The notes beneath the pieces are model-generated. The model was not told where the DNA came from, searched no databases, and saw only the letters and a program-made list of their open reading frames with translations. From Bacteroidales bacterium (lineage in GTDB: Bacteria; Bacteroidota; Bacteroidia; Bacteroidales; UBA932): a DNA stretch of 20,360 bases. Where the stretch lies: assembly GCA_016285215.1 (NCBI GenBank), contig JAEEQI010000019.1:1-20360 (forward strand), in the 5' to 3' direction. Shown here piece after piece: positions 1-7,299 of the stretch (positions are counted from its first letter, which is position 1; each line of letters opens with the position of its first letter). Position numbers and translations under genes: made by a program.

Positions 1-1
1 C

Positions 2-754
2 CTCTATCACGAAGACAAATACACCGTGGCCAAGATGAAGGACGGCAAATGGTGGATGACCCAGAATATGCGCTATGTTCCGGAAGGCATTGAGGTAAGC
101 GACGACCTCACCAAGGTGACTGCCGGTGTCTTCTATCCCCTGGTATTAAAGGAAGACCTGTCGGCCGCCGAGTTCTCCCGCGACATCACCGTCATCAATT
201 CCCGCGGTTATCTGTATCAGGCCGAAGTTGCCCTGGGCCTCAAGGTAGGTGACCTTACCACCTTGGCCGCCGCCCAGGCACTGGAAGGCACCCAGGGTCT
301 CTGCCCCAAGGGCTGGCACGTTCCTACCACCGCCGACATTCTGGCTCTGGTGGGCAAGGGCGCTCAGCTCACCACCAATCCCGACGCCCCTTATTATAAC
401 GGAGCCGACGGATCCATCGCCCTTCTGAACGCCGACGGTTTCAATATGGAGGCCTATGGCGCCATCACCATCCAGGACAACACCAAGACAACCGGCTCCT
501 TTATGGGACGTATGGCCAATTATGACCACCTGACCTCCGGTATGTTCTGCGGTTCTTCCGTGGGCGTCAACACCAACGGCACCCCCAGTGTCACCTACAA
601 CACGGCCGGTGACGAGAGTTCCGGCATCAAGAACATCCAGTTCAATGGCCTGATGCCTATGACCAACAAGGCCTCTGCAGACCAGTATACCTGCAACGGA
701 ACCAAGGTAAGCTACCGCATTGCCGCCCCGCTCCGCTGCGTCCGTAACGACTAA
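2..754 (+). CDS. FISUMP-domain protein, 3' part (5' end outside window)
   Basis: The frame is open from base 2 to the TAA at 752-754, about 250 codons, with no start that must be internal, so the gene begins to the left of the window. The visible part matches the Fibrobacter succinogenes major paralogous domain. A KDGKWWMTQNMRYVPEG segment (residues 13-29 of the visible part) corresponds to the family's 'WMAENLRYVP'. It is followed by GYLYQ, then EGTQGLCPKGWHVPT, and the protein ends in the typical PLRCVRND. In Bacteroidetes such domains are usually C-terminal parts of exported or lipid-anchored surface proteins; their biochemical role is not established. A signal peptide cannot be judged because the N-terminus is missing. 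The S46 peptidase gene starts 6 bp downstream, so the two are probably cotranscribed. Family assignment is confident, function is unknown. Confidence 0.85.
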   Translation, partial: LYHEDKYTVAKMKDGKWWMTQNMRYVPEGIEVSDDLTKVTAGVFYPLVLKEDLSAAEFSRDITVINSRGYLYQAEVALGLKVGDLTTLAAAQALEGTQGLCPKGWHVPTTADILALVGKGAQLTTNPDAPYYNGADGSIALLNADGFNMEAYGAITIQDNTKTTGSFMGRMANYDHLTSGMFCGSSVGVNTNGTPSVTYNTAGDESSGIKNIQFNGLMPMTNKASADQYTCNGTKVSYRIAAPLRCVRND

Positions 755-760
755 GAATCC

Positions 761-2788
761 ATGAAAAAATGGCTTCTCACCCTCTCGTTAGCCTTGTGCC
801 TCCTCCCGGGGGCACGGGCCGATGAGGGTATGTGGCTCATCCAAAGCCTGGACCGCGCGCTGGAAAAGAATATGAAGGCGCGGGGCCTCAAGCTGGGAGC
901 CCGGGAGATCTATAACGAGGAGGCCGGCGGCCTGTCGGACGCCATTGTGTCCCTGGGATTCTACTGCACCGGCAGTATGATTTCCGACGACGGCCTGCTC
1001 ATCACCAACCACCACTGCGCCTTTGGCCAGGTGTCGGAGCTCTCTACCCCGGAGCACAACTATCTGGAAGAGGGTTTCTGGGCCCAGGACCGCTCGCAGG
1101 AGATTCCCCTCAAGGGAGAGACTTTCTACTTCCTCAAGAAGGTCCTGGACGTAACGGACGAGGTGGAAGCCCTCCGCGCCTCTCTGGAGGCCCAGGGCAA
1201 ACCCGCCGGCTCCCGCCGCCTCTCCTCCATCCTGGAGAAGAAGTACTCGGAAGAGTACGGTATGGAAGCCAGCCTCACCGGCATGTGGTCCACCGCCAAG
1301 TACTACCTTTGCCTGTACGTCACGTACAAGGACATCCGCCTGGTGGGCGTACCGCCCGTATCGGTGGCCGCCTTTGGCGGAGACGAGGACAACTGGGAAT
1401 GGCCGCAGCACAAGGCCGATTTTGCCCTGTACCGCATTTACGATGACAATGGCGAGCCCCTGCATCCCGCCCGTCACCTTCGCATCAGCCAGAAGGGCTA
1501 TAAGAAGGGCGACTTTGCTATGGTAATGGGCTATCCCGGCCGCACCAACCGCTACGCCAGCGCCGCCGAAATCAACGAAGACATCAACGTGGAGCGCCCG
1601 GTGGAAAACCGCCTCAGGGCCCGCCAGATGGAGATTATCCGCAAATGGATGGACTCCGATCCGGCCATCCGGATGAAGTACTCCGACGCTTTCTTCAACC
1701 TGAGCAACCAGGCCGAACTCCAGGAAGGAGAGGCCGACTGCGTACACCGTTTTGAAGTGCTGGAACGCCGCCGCGCCTGGGAAGAGGGCCTCAAAGCCTC
1801 CAGCCCCGCCAACCGGGAACTGGTGGACGGCCTCAACGCCTCTTACAGCGCCGCCGCTCCCTATGAGCGCCTCAAAGTCTTTTACCGGGAACTGCTGGTG
1901 CGCAGTATGCGCCTGGGCCAGTGCCTTATGCGTATGGGCGGAGCCGGCCGGGACGGCATAGAACACCAGCGGAATCTCTTCCTTCAAGGGTTAGAACAGA
2001 CCGACGCCCGGGTAGAGAAAGAGATCCTGGCCTTTTCCGTAAAGGAATTCCTGACCAATATGCCGGAGCCTTACCTGGCCCCCATCCACCGCGAACTTAA
2101 GGAGCAGTTTGGAACCAACTACGAGGCTATGGCCCAGTGGCTCTGGGAAAACTCTCTGGTGGCCTCCTTTGGCCAGAAGCCCAATGAAGAGGTGGTGGCC
2201 GCCTTTACCGGCAACCTGGATAACGACGTCCTGTACCGCTACATCCGGGAACTGAGCATAGCCAGCCTCAACAGCGACCAGGATGCCCAGGCACCCGACC
2301 TCCGCAGCCAGCGGCAACAGTATATCCTGGCCCGCTACCGCTATCTGGAGCAGCAGGGCGTACCGCAGTACCCCGACGCCAACTCCACGATGCGCCTCAC
2401 CTACGGACAGATCCAGCCCCTGGAGCCCTGGGACGGCGTCTATGTGCACTGGCAGAGCACGGCCCGCGGCTTAAAGGAGAAATACAATCCCAACTCCCAC
2501 GACTTCGCTTATCCCCAGGCTTTCCGGGATGTGTTGCCTCCGGCCAACTTCCCCGTGAACTTCCTGACGGATCTGGACATCACCGGCGGCAACTCCGGCT
2601 CGCCCGTGATGAACGCGCGCGGAGAACTCATAGGCCTGGCCTTTGACGGCAACAAGGAGTCCCTGGCCGGCAACTTTGAGTCCGTACCCGGGTACAATAT
2701 GTGCGTGTGCGTAGACATTCGCTACGTACTCTGGGTCATCCGTTACCTGGGAAGACAGGAATATGTATTAAAGGAACTGGGCTTATAG
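761..2788 (+). CDS. S46 family serine dipeptidyl-peptidase (DPP7-type)
   Basis: A 675-residue secreted peptidase that should remove dipeptides from peptide N-termini in the periplasm or at the surface. Residues 1-20 form a signal peptide ending ARA before Asp21. The chymotrypsin-like triad of family S46 is complete: His85 in TNHHCAFG, Asp220 in the HKADFALYRIY segment, and Ser612 in TGGNSGSP. The helical lid region that recognises the peptide amino end lies between Asp220 and Ser612. Gly630 in LAFDGN occupies the position that is Arg in DPP11 (Asp/Glu-specific) and Gly in DPP7, which points to cleavage after hydrophobic P1 residues. Length is slightly below the usual 700-720. The ATG lies 6 bp after the upstream FISUMP stop. 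The 3' end overlaps the convergent minus-strand gene by 6 bp. Asaccharolytic and gut Bacteroidales use such enzymes to feed on peptides; that role is inferred here. Confidence 0.95.
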   Translation: MKKWLLTLSLALCLLPGARADEGMWLIQSLDRALEKNMKARGLKLGAREIYNEEAGGLSDAIVSLGFYCTGSMISDDGLLITNHHCAFGQVSELSTPEHNYLEEGFWAQDRSQEIPLKGETFYFLKKVLDVTDEVEALRASLEAQGKPAGSRRLSSILEKKYSEEYGMEASLTGMWSTAKYYLCLYVTYKDIRLVGVPPVSVAAFGGDEDNWEWPQHKADFALYRIYDDNGEPLHPARHLRISQKGYKKGDFAMVMGYPGRTNRYASAAEINEDINVERPVENRLRARQMEIIRKWMDSDPAIRMKYSDAFFNLSNQAELQEGEADCVHRFEVLERRRAWEEGLKASSPANRELVDGLNASYSAAAPYERLKVFYRELLVRSMRLGQCLMRMGGAGRDGIEHQRNLFLQGLEQTDARVEKEILAFSVKEFLTNMPEPYLAPIHRELKEQFGTNYEAMAQWLWENSLVASFGQKPNEEVVAAFTGNLDNDVLYRYIRELSIASLNSDQDAQAPDLRSQRQQYILARYRYLEQQGVPQYPDANSTMRLTYGQIQPLEPWDGVYVHWQSTARGLKEKYNPNSHDFAYPQAFRDVLPPANFPVNFLTDLDITGGNSGSPVMNARGELIGLAFDGNKESLAGNFESVPGYNMCVCVDIRYVLWVIRYLGRQEYVLKELGL

Positions 2789-3553
2789 ACGCTCGATATC
2801 CGCCCAACCGAATCTGGCGGGATACAGCCAGGCGCGGGAGGTGTGCTCCATAACACCGTTATCCAGGGAAATCTTGGGACACTCGGCGTAGGCGCGCTCT
2901 ACAAAACTGCGCTCTCCTATGTGCTCCTGCCAGCCCTTGAAGAGCTCCGTCACCTCCGGGAGGTACTGCTCCATTTCGGCCATAATGGTGGAGGCCTTCC
3001 AAATGAAGATACCGCTGTTCCAGAAGAACTCTCCGGTCCTTACAAACACCTCTGCCAGCTCGGCGGAGGGTTTTTCCGTAAAGGTCTTTACCTGCAGGGG
3101 GCCGGCCATCAGATGGGCGTTTCTTCCTTCTCTAACCTGAATGTAACCGAAGTTGACGTCCGGGGTCTTGGGGACAATGCCCAGGGTCATCAGGACGTCG
3201 TGCTCTTCTACGTACCGGCAGGCGTCCGTAATGGTTTGGGCAAACAAAGATTCGTCCCGGATATAGAGGTCCCACGGGGAGGCCACAATCACGGCCTCAG
3301 GATCTCGTACCAGCAGGGAATAGGCGGCGAAAGCCATACAGGGCGCCGTCTTGCGGGCGTGGGGTTCTACCAGAAGGTTCTCTTCCGCGAGGAAGGGCAG
3401 CACCTGGCGGGCTGTATTGGCATAACGTTCCAGGGTAATGACCAGGATGCGGTCCTTGGGGATAAAACGGCTGAAACGGTCGTAGGTCATTCGGAGCTGG
3501 TCCGGGGTTCCCGAACCATCCGCCATAATGACGCAGTATATGTGTTGGTCCAT
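2783..3553 (-). CDS. Shortened, probably non-catalytic mannose-1-phosphate guanylyltransferase-like protein
   Basis: A 256-residue nucleotidyltransferase-fold protein resembling ManC/GMP (GDP-mannose synthesis), which normally has about 350 residues or more. Recognisable pieces are MADGSGT (10-16), EPHARKTAP (63-71), the metal-Asp region SPWDLYI (92-98), FGYIQV (135-140), FTEKPSAELA (158-167), FFWNSGIFIWKAS (177-189), ISLDNGVME (228-236) and FGWADIE (248-254). Key features are altered or missing. The signature GGSGTRxWPLSRxxxPKQ is cut to ADGSGT and runs directly into QLRMTYDRFSR, so the catalytic Arg and the PKQ motif are absent. SPSDH is SPWDL, and the protein stops just after the GWSD region with no C-terminal domain. 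The frame is otherwise intact. The gene starts 4 bp after the yraN stop and is last in the cdaA-mutS2-yraN operon. It could be a regulatory pseudo-enzyme or a decaying gene; catalysis seems unlikely. Confidence 0.75.
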   Translation of the reverse strand: MDQHIYCVIMADGSGTPDQLRMTYDRFSRFIPKDRILVITLERYANTARQVLPFLAEENLLVEPHARKTAPCMAFAAYSLLVRDPEAVIVASPWDLYIRDESLFAQTITDACRYVEEHDVLMTLGIVPKTPDVNFGYIQVREGRNAHLMAGPLQVKTFTEKPSAELAEVFVRTGEFFWNSGIFIWKASTIMAEMEQYLPEVTELFKGWQEHIGERSFVERAYAECPKISLDNGVMEHTSRAWLYPARFGWADIERL

Positions 3554-3557
3554 ATAA

Positions 3558-3932
3558 TTAAACGTACATAGGAATCCAAGCCTGAGGGAAGTATCTGACT
3601 ATGGTTTCCTCTCCGTCAAAGAGCACGGAAACCACATCGAAGAAGACTTCTTTCCCAGACATATTCTTCTTGGTGAGGTATTGTCCGGCTGCTGCCGAAA
3701 TGCGTTTCTGTTTCACTTTGTTTACCTGGTCCAGAACAGTGGTGGTAACCGGCGCCGTACGGGCCTTCACCTCCACGAAATGCAAACCGTCGGGGGCTTC
3801 GGAGATGATATCCAACTCCAGATGGCCCGAGTGCCAGTTGCGGTCCAGGATTTGGTGACCTTGGGTTTCCAGGAAATCGCAGGCCATCTGTTCTCCGGCC
3901 TGGCCGATTCTGCTGGTTGTTAACACGTTCAT
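3558..3932 (-). CDS. yraN: YraN / UPF0102 family nuclease-like protein
   Basis: A 124-residue UPF0102 protein with the restriction-endonuclease-like core of that family. Visible landmarks are RIGQAGEQMACDFL near the N-terminus, RNWHSGHLELDII with Glu39 and Asp41, and FVEVKAR with Glu54 and Lys56, giving the E...D...ExK metal-site pattern. The family is often annotated as a putative endonuclease and linked to DNA processing or recombination, but its cellular substrate is not firmly known. I chose the ATG at 3932-3930. An upstream in-frame TTG at 3950 would add six residues that overlap the mutS2 stop and have no family support. With the ATG, the gap to the mutS2 stop is 10 bp and the gap to the following guanylyltransferase-like gene is 4 bp, so it is third in a four-gene operon. 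Confidence 0.9.
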   Translation of the reverse strand: MNVLTTSRIGQAGEQMACDFLETQGHQILDRNWHSGHLELDIISEAPDGLHFVEVKARTAPVTTTVLDQVNKVKQKRISAAAGQYLTKKNMSGKEVFFDVVSVLFDGEETIVRYFPQAWIPMYV

Positions 3933-3942
3933 TGGTTTGGTT

Positions 3943-6456
3943 TTAGTCAAATTTTACTACCGTCACTCCCGAGCCTCCCAGCTGGATATGCTCGTCTTGT
4001 GCGGAGCTTACGCCAGGTACGGTGCGCACGTACTTTTGGATTTCCTCGCGCAACGCGCCTGTTCCCTTACCATGCAAAATTCGCACCGAAGGGACACCTA
4101 ACATAATGGCATCGTCAATATATCGCATCACAATCTCCAGGGCATCGTTGACCCTCTCACCCCTCACATCCACTTCCAGCTTGAAATTGGCCTTTCTTTC
4201 GCTGATGCCGGTATCGTACACCTGACGGGGTTTCTCGGCCGCTTTTCCGGCCACGGCCTTGTACTCGTTGGCGGTGATACGCTCCACACGGTCCAGCGGA
4301 AGCTTGGTGGTGATGCTGCCCACAATCACGCTCACGGCCTTGGTACTTACCTTGGAGACCTCTCCCACCATTCCGTTGCCCAAGATGCGAACCTTCTCGC
4401 CCACCTTCAGGGGGGCGCTGCGGAAGGCGGCCAGCTTCTTCTCTTCCAGTTCCCGCTGCTCCATCTGCTGGAGGGTTTCGCCGTCGGCCCTCTTCTTTTT
4501 GCGCACCTGCTCTCTCTCCTTGCGTTCCTTCACGGTCTGGAGCTTCTTGTCAATGTAGGCGTCTCGGCGGCCGCGGCCCTCTGCCAGGGCGCCCAGGAAG
4601 CCTTGGAGCTCGGCCCTGGCCTCCTTGGTGGTTCCCTTTTCGGCCTGGCTTTCCTTGATGGTGCGGATGGTATTTTCTACCTGCTTGTTGGCGTCTTTTA
4701 CTATCTTGCGGGCCTCTTCCTTGGCTTCGTCCAGGATGTGGCGGCGCATCTCCTTGATGTCTTCCAGCTCCTTTTCGTAGCGGTCCGTGAGGCCTTCCAG
4801 CGTCTTGTCCGTGGCGCGGATCTTGGTTAGTTTCTCGTCCAGCTGGCGGCGGCTCTTGGCAATCTTGCGGAGGTTGCGCTCTATGCCCACGTACTGCTCT
4901 CCGGCGCGGAGCTCGGCGTCGTGGACCAGGGCCTCCGGCATACCCATCTTGCGGGCCAGCTCAAAGGCGAAGGACGAACCCGGCAGGCCCTGCTCCAGCA
5001 CAAAGAGCGGGGTTACCGTGGAGGCGTCAAACTGCATAGCGCCGTTGATCACGCCCGTTTCGGCCCCCGAAGCATAGAGCTTGAGGTTGGTGTAGTGGGT
5101 GGTGATGACGCCGTAGGCGCCGCGGGTATCCAGCTCGTGGAGGATGGCCTCGGCTATGGCGCCGCCGGCCGCGGGTTCGGTACCGGAACCAAACTCGTCT
5201 ATGAGGATGAGGGTCCGGGAATCGGCCACTTCCAGCATCCTTTTCATATCGGTGAGGAAGGAGCTGTAGGTGGAAAGGTCGTTTTCCAGGGACTGGTCAT
5301 CTCCTATGGAGACCATAATACGGTCAAAGACAGGGAGTTCTGAGGTCTCGGAGGTGGGGATGAGCATACCCCACTGGAACATATACTGCAGCAGACCCAC
5401 GGTCTTGAGGCACACGCTCTTGCCGCCGGCGTTGGGGCCGGAGATGAGGAGGATGCGCTTCTGCGGGGTAAGCGTAACCGTCAGGGGGACAATGGATTTC
5501 TTCTCTTTGCGGAGGCTCTTTTCCAGCAGCGGGTGACGGGCCTTGCGCAGGCGCAGTTCTCCGTCTTCGGAGAGCACCGGCATACCGGCAATGTAGTCCA
5601 GGGACACATAGGCCTTGGCCATAATGAAGTCCAGCTCTCCCACAAAGGTGGCGCCGGCAATGAGCTCCGGCACAAAGGGTCTCAGGAATTCGGCAAACTC
5701 GTAGAGGATGCGGGCAATCTCGCGGGTTTCGGCAAAGTGAAGTTCGGAAATCTCGTTCTGGAGGGCCACAATCTCGGCCGGCTCCATGAAGGTGGTTTTG
5801 CCGGTGGCGCTTTCGTCGTACACGAAGCCCTGGAAGGAACGCTTCTTGGCCGAAGCCACCGGGATGAGCATCTTTCCGTCTCGGATGGAGACGCTGGCAT
5901 CGGCCTCCACTATGCCTTCCTGCTGCGCCTGGCGGAGGATGGCGTTCATACGGCGGGAGATACCCAGCTCTTTCTCTTTTATGTTGCGGCGGATCTTGTA
6001 GAGCTCGTCGGAGGCGGTGTCCTTGATTTCTCCGTGGCGGTCCAGGATGGAGTCTATGCGGCCTATTACCTCGGCCGGGGCGCTGATGCCCGAAGCCATA
6101 TGCTGGAGGTTGGGATAGATGCCTTCCTTGACCGTATGGAAGAAGTGAAGGGCCCTTCTGAGCGTATCCAGGAGGGTACGGAGCTTACCCAGCGACAGGA
6201 GGTCGATGGAAGCGTGCTCCCCTATGGGTTCCAGGAAAGGAATGGCGTCAATATAGCCGGAAGTGGGGAAATTCTCCTCAAACATAAGGATGAGGCGCAT
6301 CTCGTCCGTGACCAGGTGCCGTCGGTGGATCTGGTCCCCGTCCGTGCAGAATTCCTCCTGCTCCACCCGGGCCGAAGCATACTCCGTAGAGCAGCGGGCC
6401 ATAATGGCCGCCCGTACTTTGTCAAACCCCAGTTTCGCTTCCAGCCTCTCGTCCAT
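3943..6456 (-). CDS. mutS2: Endonuclease MutS2 (ATPase with Smr nuclease domain)
   Basis: An 837-residue MutS2. The N-terminal part (LGFDKVRAAIMARC onward) and the helical clamp region precede the ATPase domain. Walker A is GPNAGGKS at 340-347, and Walker B is LILIDEFGSGTEP with Asp420-Glu421. A long charged coiled-coil stretch follows at about 515-650, then a KOW-like segment (LKVGEKVRILGNGMVGEV) and a C-terminal Smr domain with LEVDVRGERV and HGKGTGALR (His795 onward). Known roles of the family are suppression of recombination and, in other bacteria, rescue of collided ribosomes; the Smr domain carries nuclease activity. It lacks the mismatch-recognition domain of MutS. Length is close to the Bacteroidetes norm. 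The ATG at 6456 lies 6 bp after the cdaA stop, and its TAA is 10 bp before the yraN ATG, indicating one transcript. Confidence 0.97.
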   Translation of the reverse strand: MDERLEAKLGFDKVRAAIMARCSTEYASARVEQEEFCTDGDQIHRRHLVTDEMRLILMFEENFPTSGYIDAIPFLEPIGEHASIDLLSLGKLRTLLDTLRRALHFFHTVKEGIYPNLQHMASGISAPAEVIGRIDSILDRHGEIKDTASDELYKIRRNIKEKELGISRRMNAILRQAQQEGIVEADASVSIRDGKMLIPVASAKKRSFQGFVYDESATGKTTFMEPAEIVALQNEISELHFAETREIARILYEFAEFLRPFVPELIAGATFVGELDFIMAKAYVSLDYIAGMPVLSEDGELRLRKARHPLLEKSLRKEKKSIVPLTVTLTPQKRILLISGPNAGGKSVCLKTVGLLQYMFQWGMLIPTSETSELPVFDRIMVSIGDDQSLENDLSTYSSFLTDMKRMLEVADSRTLILIDEFGSGTEPAAGGAIAEAILHELDTRGAYGVITTHYTNLKLYASGAETGVINGAMQFDASTVTPLFVLEQGLPGSSFAFELARKMGMPEALVHDAELRAGEQYVGIERNLRKIAKSRRQLDEKLTKIRATDKTLEGLTDRYEKELEDIKEMRRHILDEAKEEARKIVKDANKQVENTIRTIKESQAEKGTTKEARAELQGFLGALAEGRGRRDAYIDKKLQTVKERKEREQVRKKKRADGETLQQMEQRELEEKKLAAFRSAPLKVGEKVRILGNGMVGEVSKVSTKAVSVIVGSITTKLPLDRVERITANEYKAVAGKAAEKPRQVYDTGISERKANFKLEVDVRGERVNDALEIVMRYIDDAIMLGVPSVRILHGKGTGALREEIQKYVRTVPGVSSAQDEHIQLGGSGVTVVKFD

Positions 6457-6462
6457 CGGTTC

Positions 6463-7275
6463 TTACTCCTCTATAGTCATCAGGGAACTCAGCAGCTGGC
6501 GGAGTTCCTTCATATCCTGTACTGTGTGAATCTCTCCTCCGCGCACGAAGCTCACGTCTCCGGTTTCCTCGGACACTACCAGGATATCGGCGTCGGTGTC
6601 TTCACTCAGGCCGATGGCGGCACGGTGCCGCATTCCGTAATGGGCCGGAATGTCCGTGCGGTTGGTCATAGGAAGCTGGCAACGGGCGGCGGCAATGTGG
6701 TCACCCTCGATGATCATAGCGCCGTCGTGCAGGGGGGAGTTCTTGAAGAAAATATTCATAATGAGGCGCCGGTTGATATCGGCCTCAAAACGGTCTCCGG
6801 TATTCATATACTCCTCCAGGGAGGATTTGTGCTGAATCACAATGAGGGCGCCGGTCTTCTCTGCCGACATAGCGCGGATGGCTTCTCCCAGCTCCTCGGC
6901 GCTGTGGCTGCCCATGGTTTCCTCCTTGATGCCCAGCAGGCGGTTGAACAGCTGGCCGCTGCGGCGGGCCAGGCCCGACTGAACGGCAAAGCGGTTGAGC
7001 ATATGGCGGATTTCGGGCTGGAACAGGATGATGACCGCCAGCACACCCACATCCAGCAGGGCTCCCAGCAGCACCGTCATCATTCGCATATTGAGCGCCG
7101 TGACCACGGCTTTGAGGATGAGCAGGAACACCAGCATCAGGACGATGTTGAAGATGGAGGAGTCTCCCCGGATACTTCTGATGAGGAAGTAAATGAGGAG
7201 AGCGACCATCAGCACGTCCAGGATGTCTGCCCAGCCGAAGCTCAGAAAGTCGAATATGCCCAGCACTTTAATCAT
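6463..7275 (-). CDS. cdaA: Diadenylate cyclase CdaA (c-di-AMP synthase)
   Basis: A 270-residue membrane-anchored diadenylate cyclase that makes c-di-AMP from two ATP. Three hydrophobic helices occupy roughly residues 17-36, 44-61 and 66-87, followed by FQPEIRHMLNRF and the DAC domain. Both catalytic signatures are intact: PLHDGAMII with Asp184-Gly185-Ala186, and GMRHRAAIGLSE with Arg216-His217-Arg218. I chose the ATG at 7275. An in-frame TTG at 7284 would lie inside a candidate -7 box and adds only three residues. c-di-AMP generally controls potassium and osmolyte balance and cell-wall integrity. No YbbR/CdaR partner or glmM is next to it here. It heads the operon with mutS2 6 bp downstream. 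Confidence 0.96.
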   Translation of the reverse strand: MIKVLGIFDFLSFGWADILDVLMVALLIYFLIRSIRGDSSIFNIVLMLVFLLILKAVVTALNMRMMTVLLGALLDVGVLAVIILFQPEIRHMLNRFAVQSGLARRSGQLFNRLLGIKEETMGSHSAEELGEAIRAMSAEKTGALIVIQHKSSLEEYMNTGDRFEADINRRLIMNIFFKNSPLHDGAMIIEGDHIAAARCQLPMTNRTDIPAHYGMRHRAAIGLSEDTDADILVVSEETGDVSFVRGGEIHTVQDMKELRQLLSSLMTIEE

Positions 7276-7281
7276 AACATA

Positions 7282-7289
7282 CAAAGATA
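7282..7289 (-). promoter_or_regulatory. Candidate -7 box (TATCTTTG) for the cdaA operon
   Basis: On the minus strand TATCTTTG fits the Bacteroidetes -7 consensus TAnnTTTG. It lies only 6 bases before the chosen cdaA ATG and 10 bases after the GH106 stop. No TTTG is seen at the -33 distance. If used, transcription would begin at or near the ATG, giving a leaderless message. It may be fortuitous. Confidence 0.35.
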
Positions 7290-7299
7290 CGCAAAATTC

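Noticed and set aside
2796..2821. Imperfect inverted repeat TATCCGCC / GGCGGGATA near the convergent end of the peptidase and guanylyltransferase-like genes.
   Set aside because: The stem needs a bulge, and no T-tract follows it on either strand, so it is not supported as a terminator.
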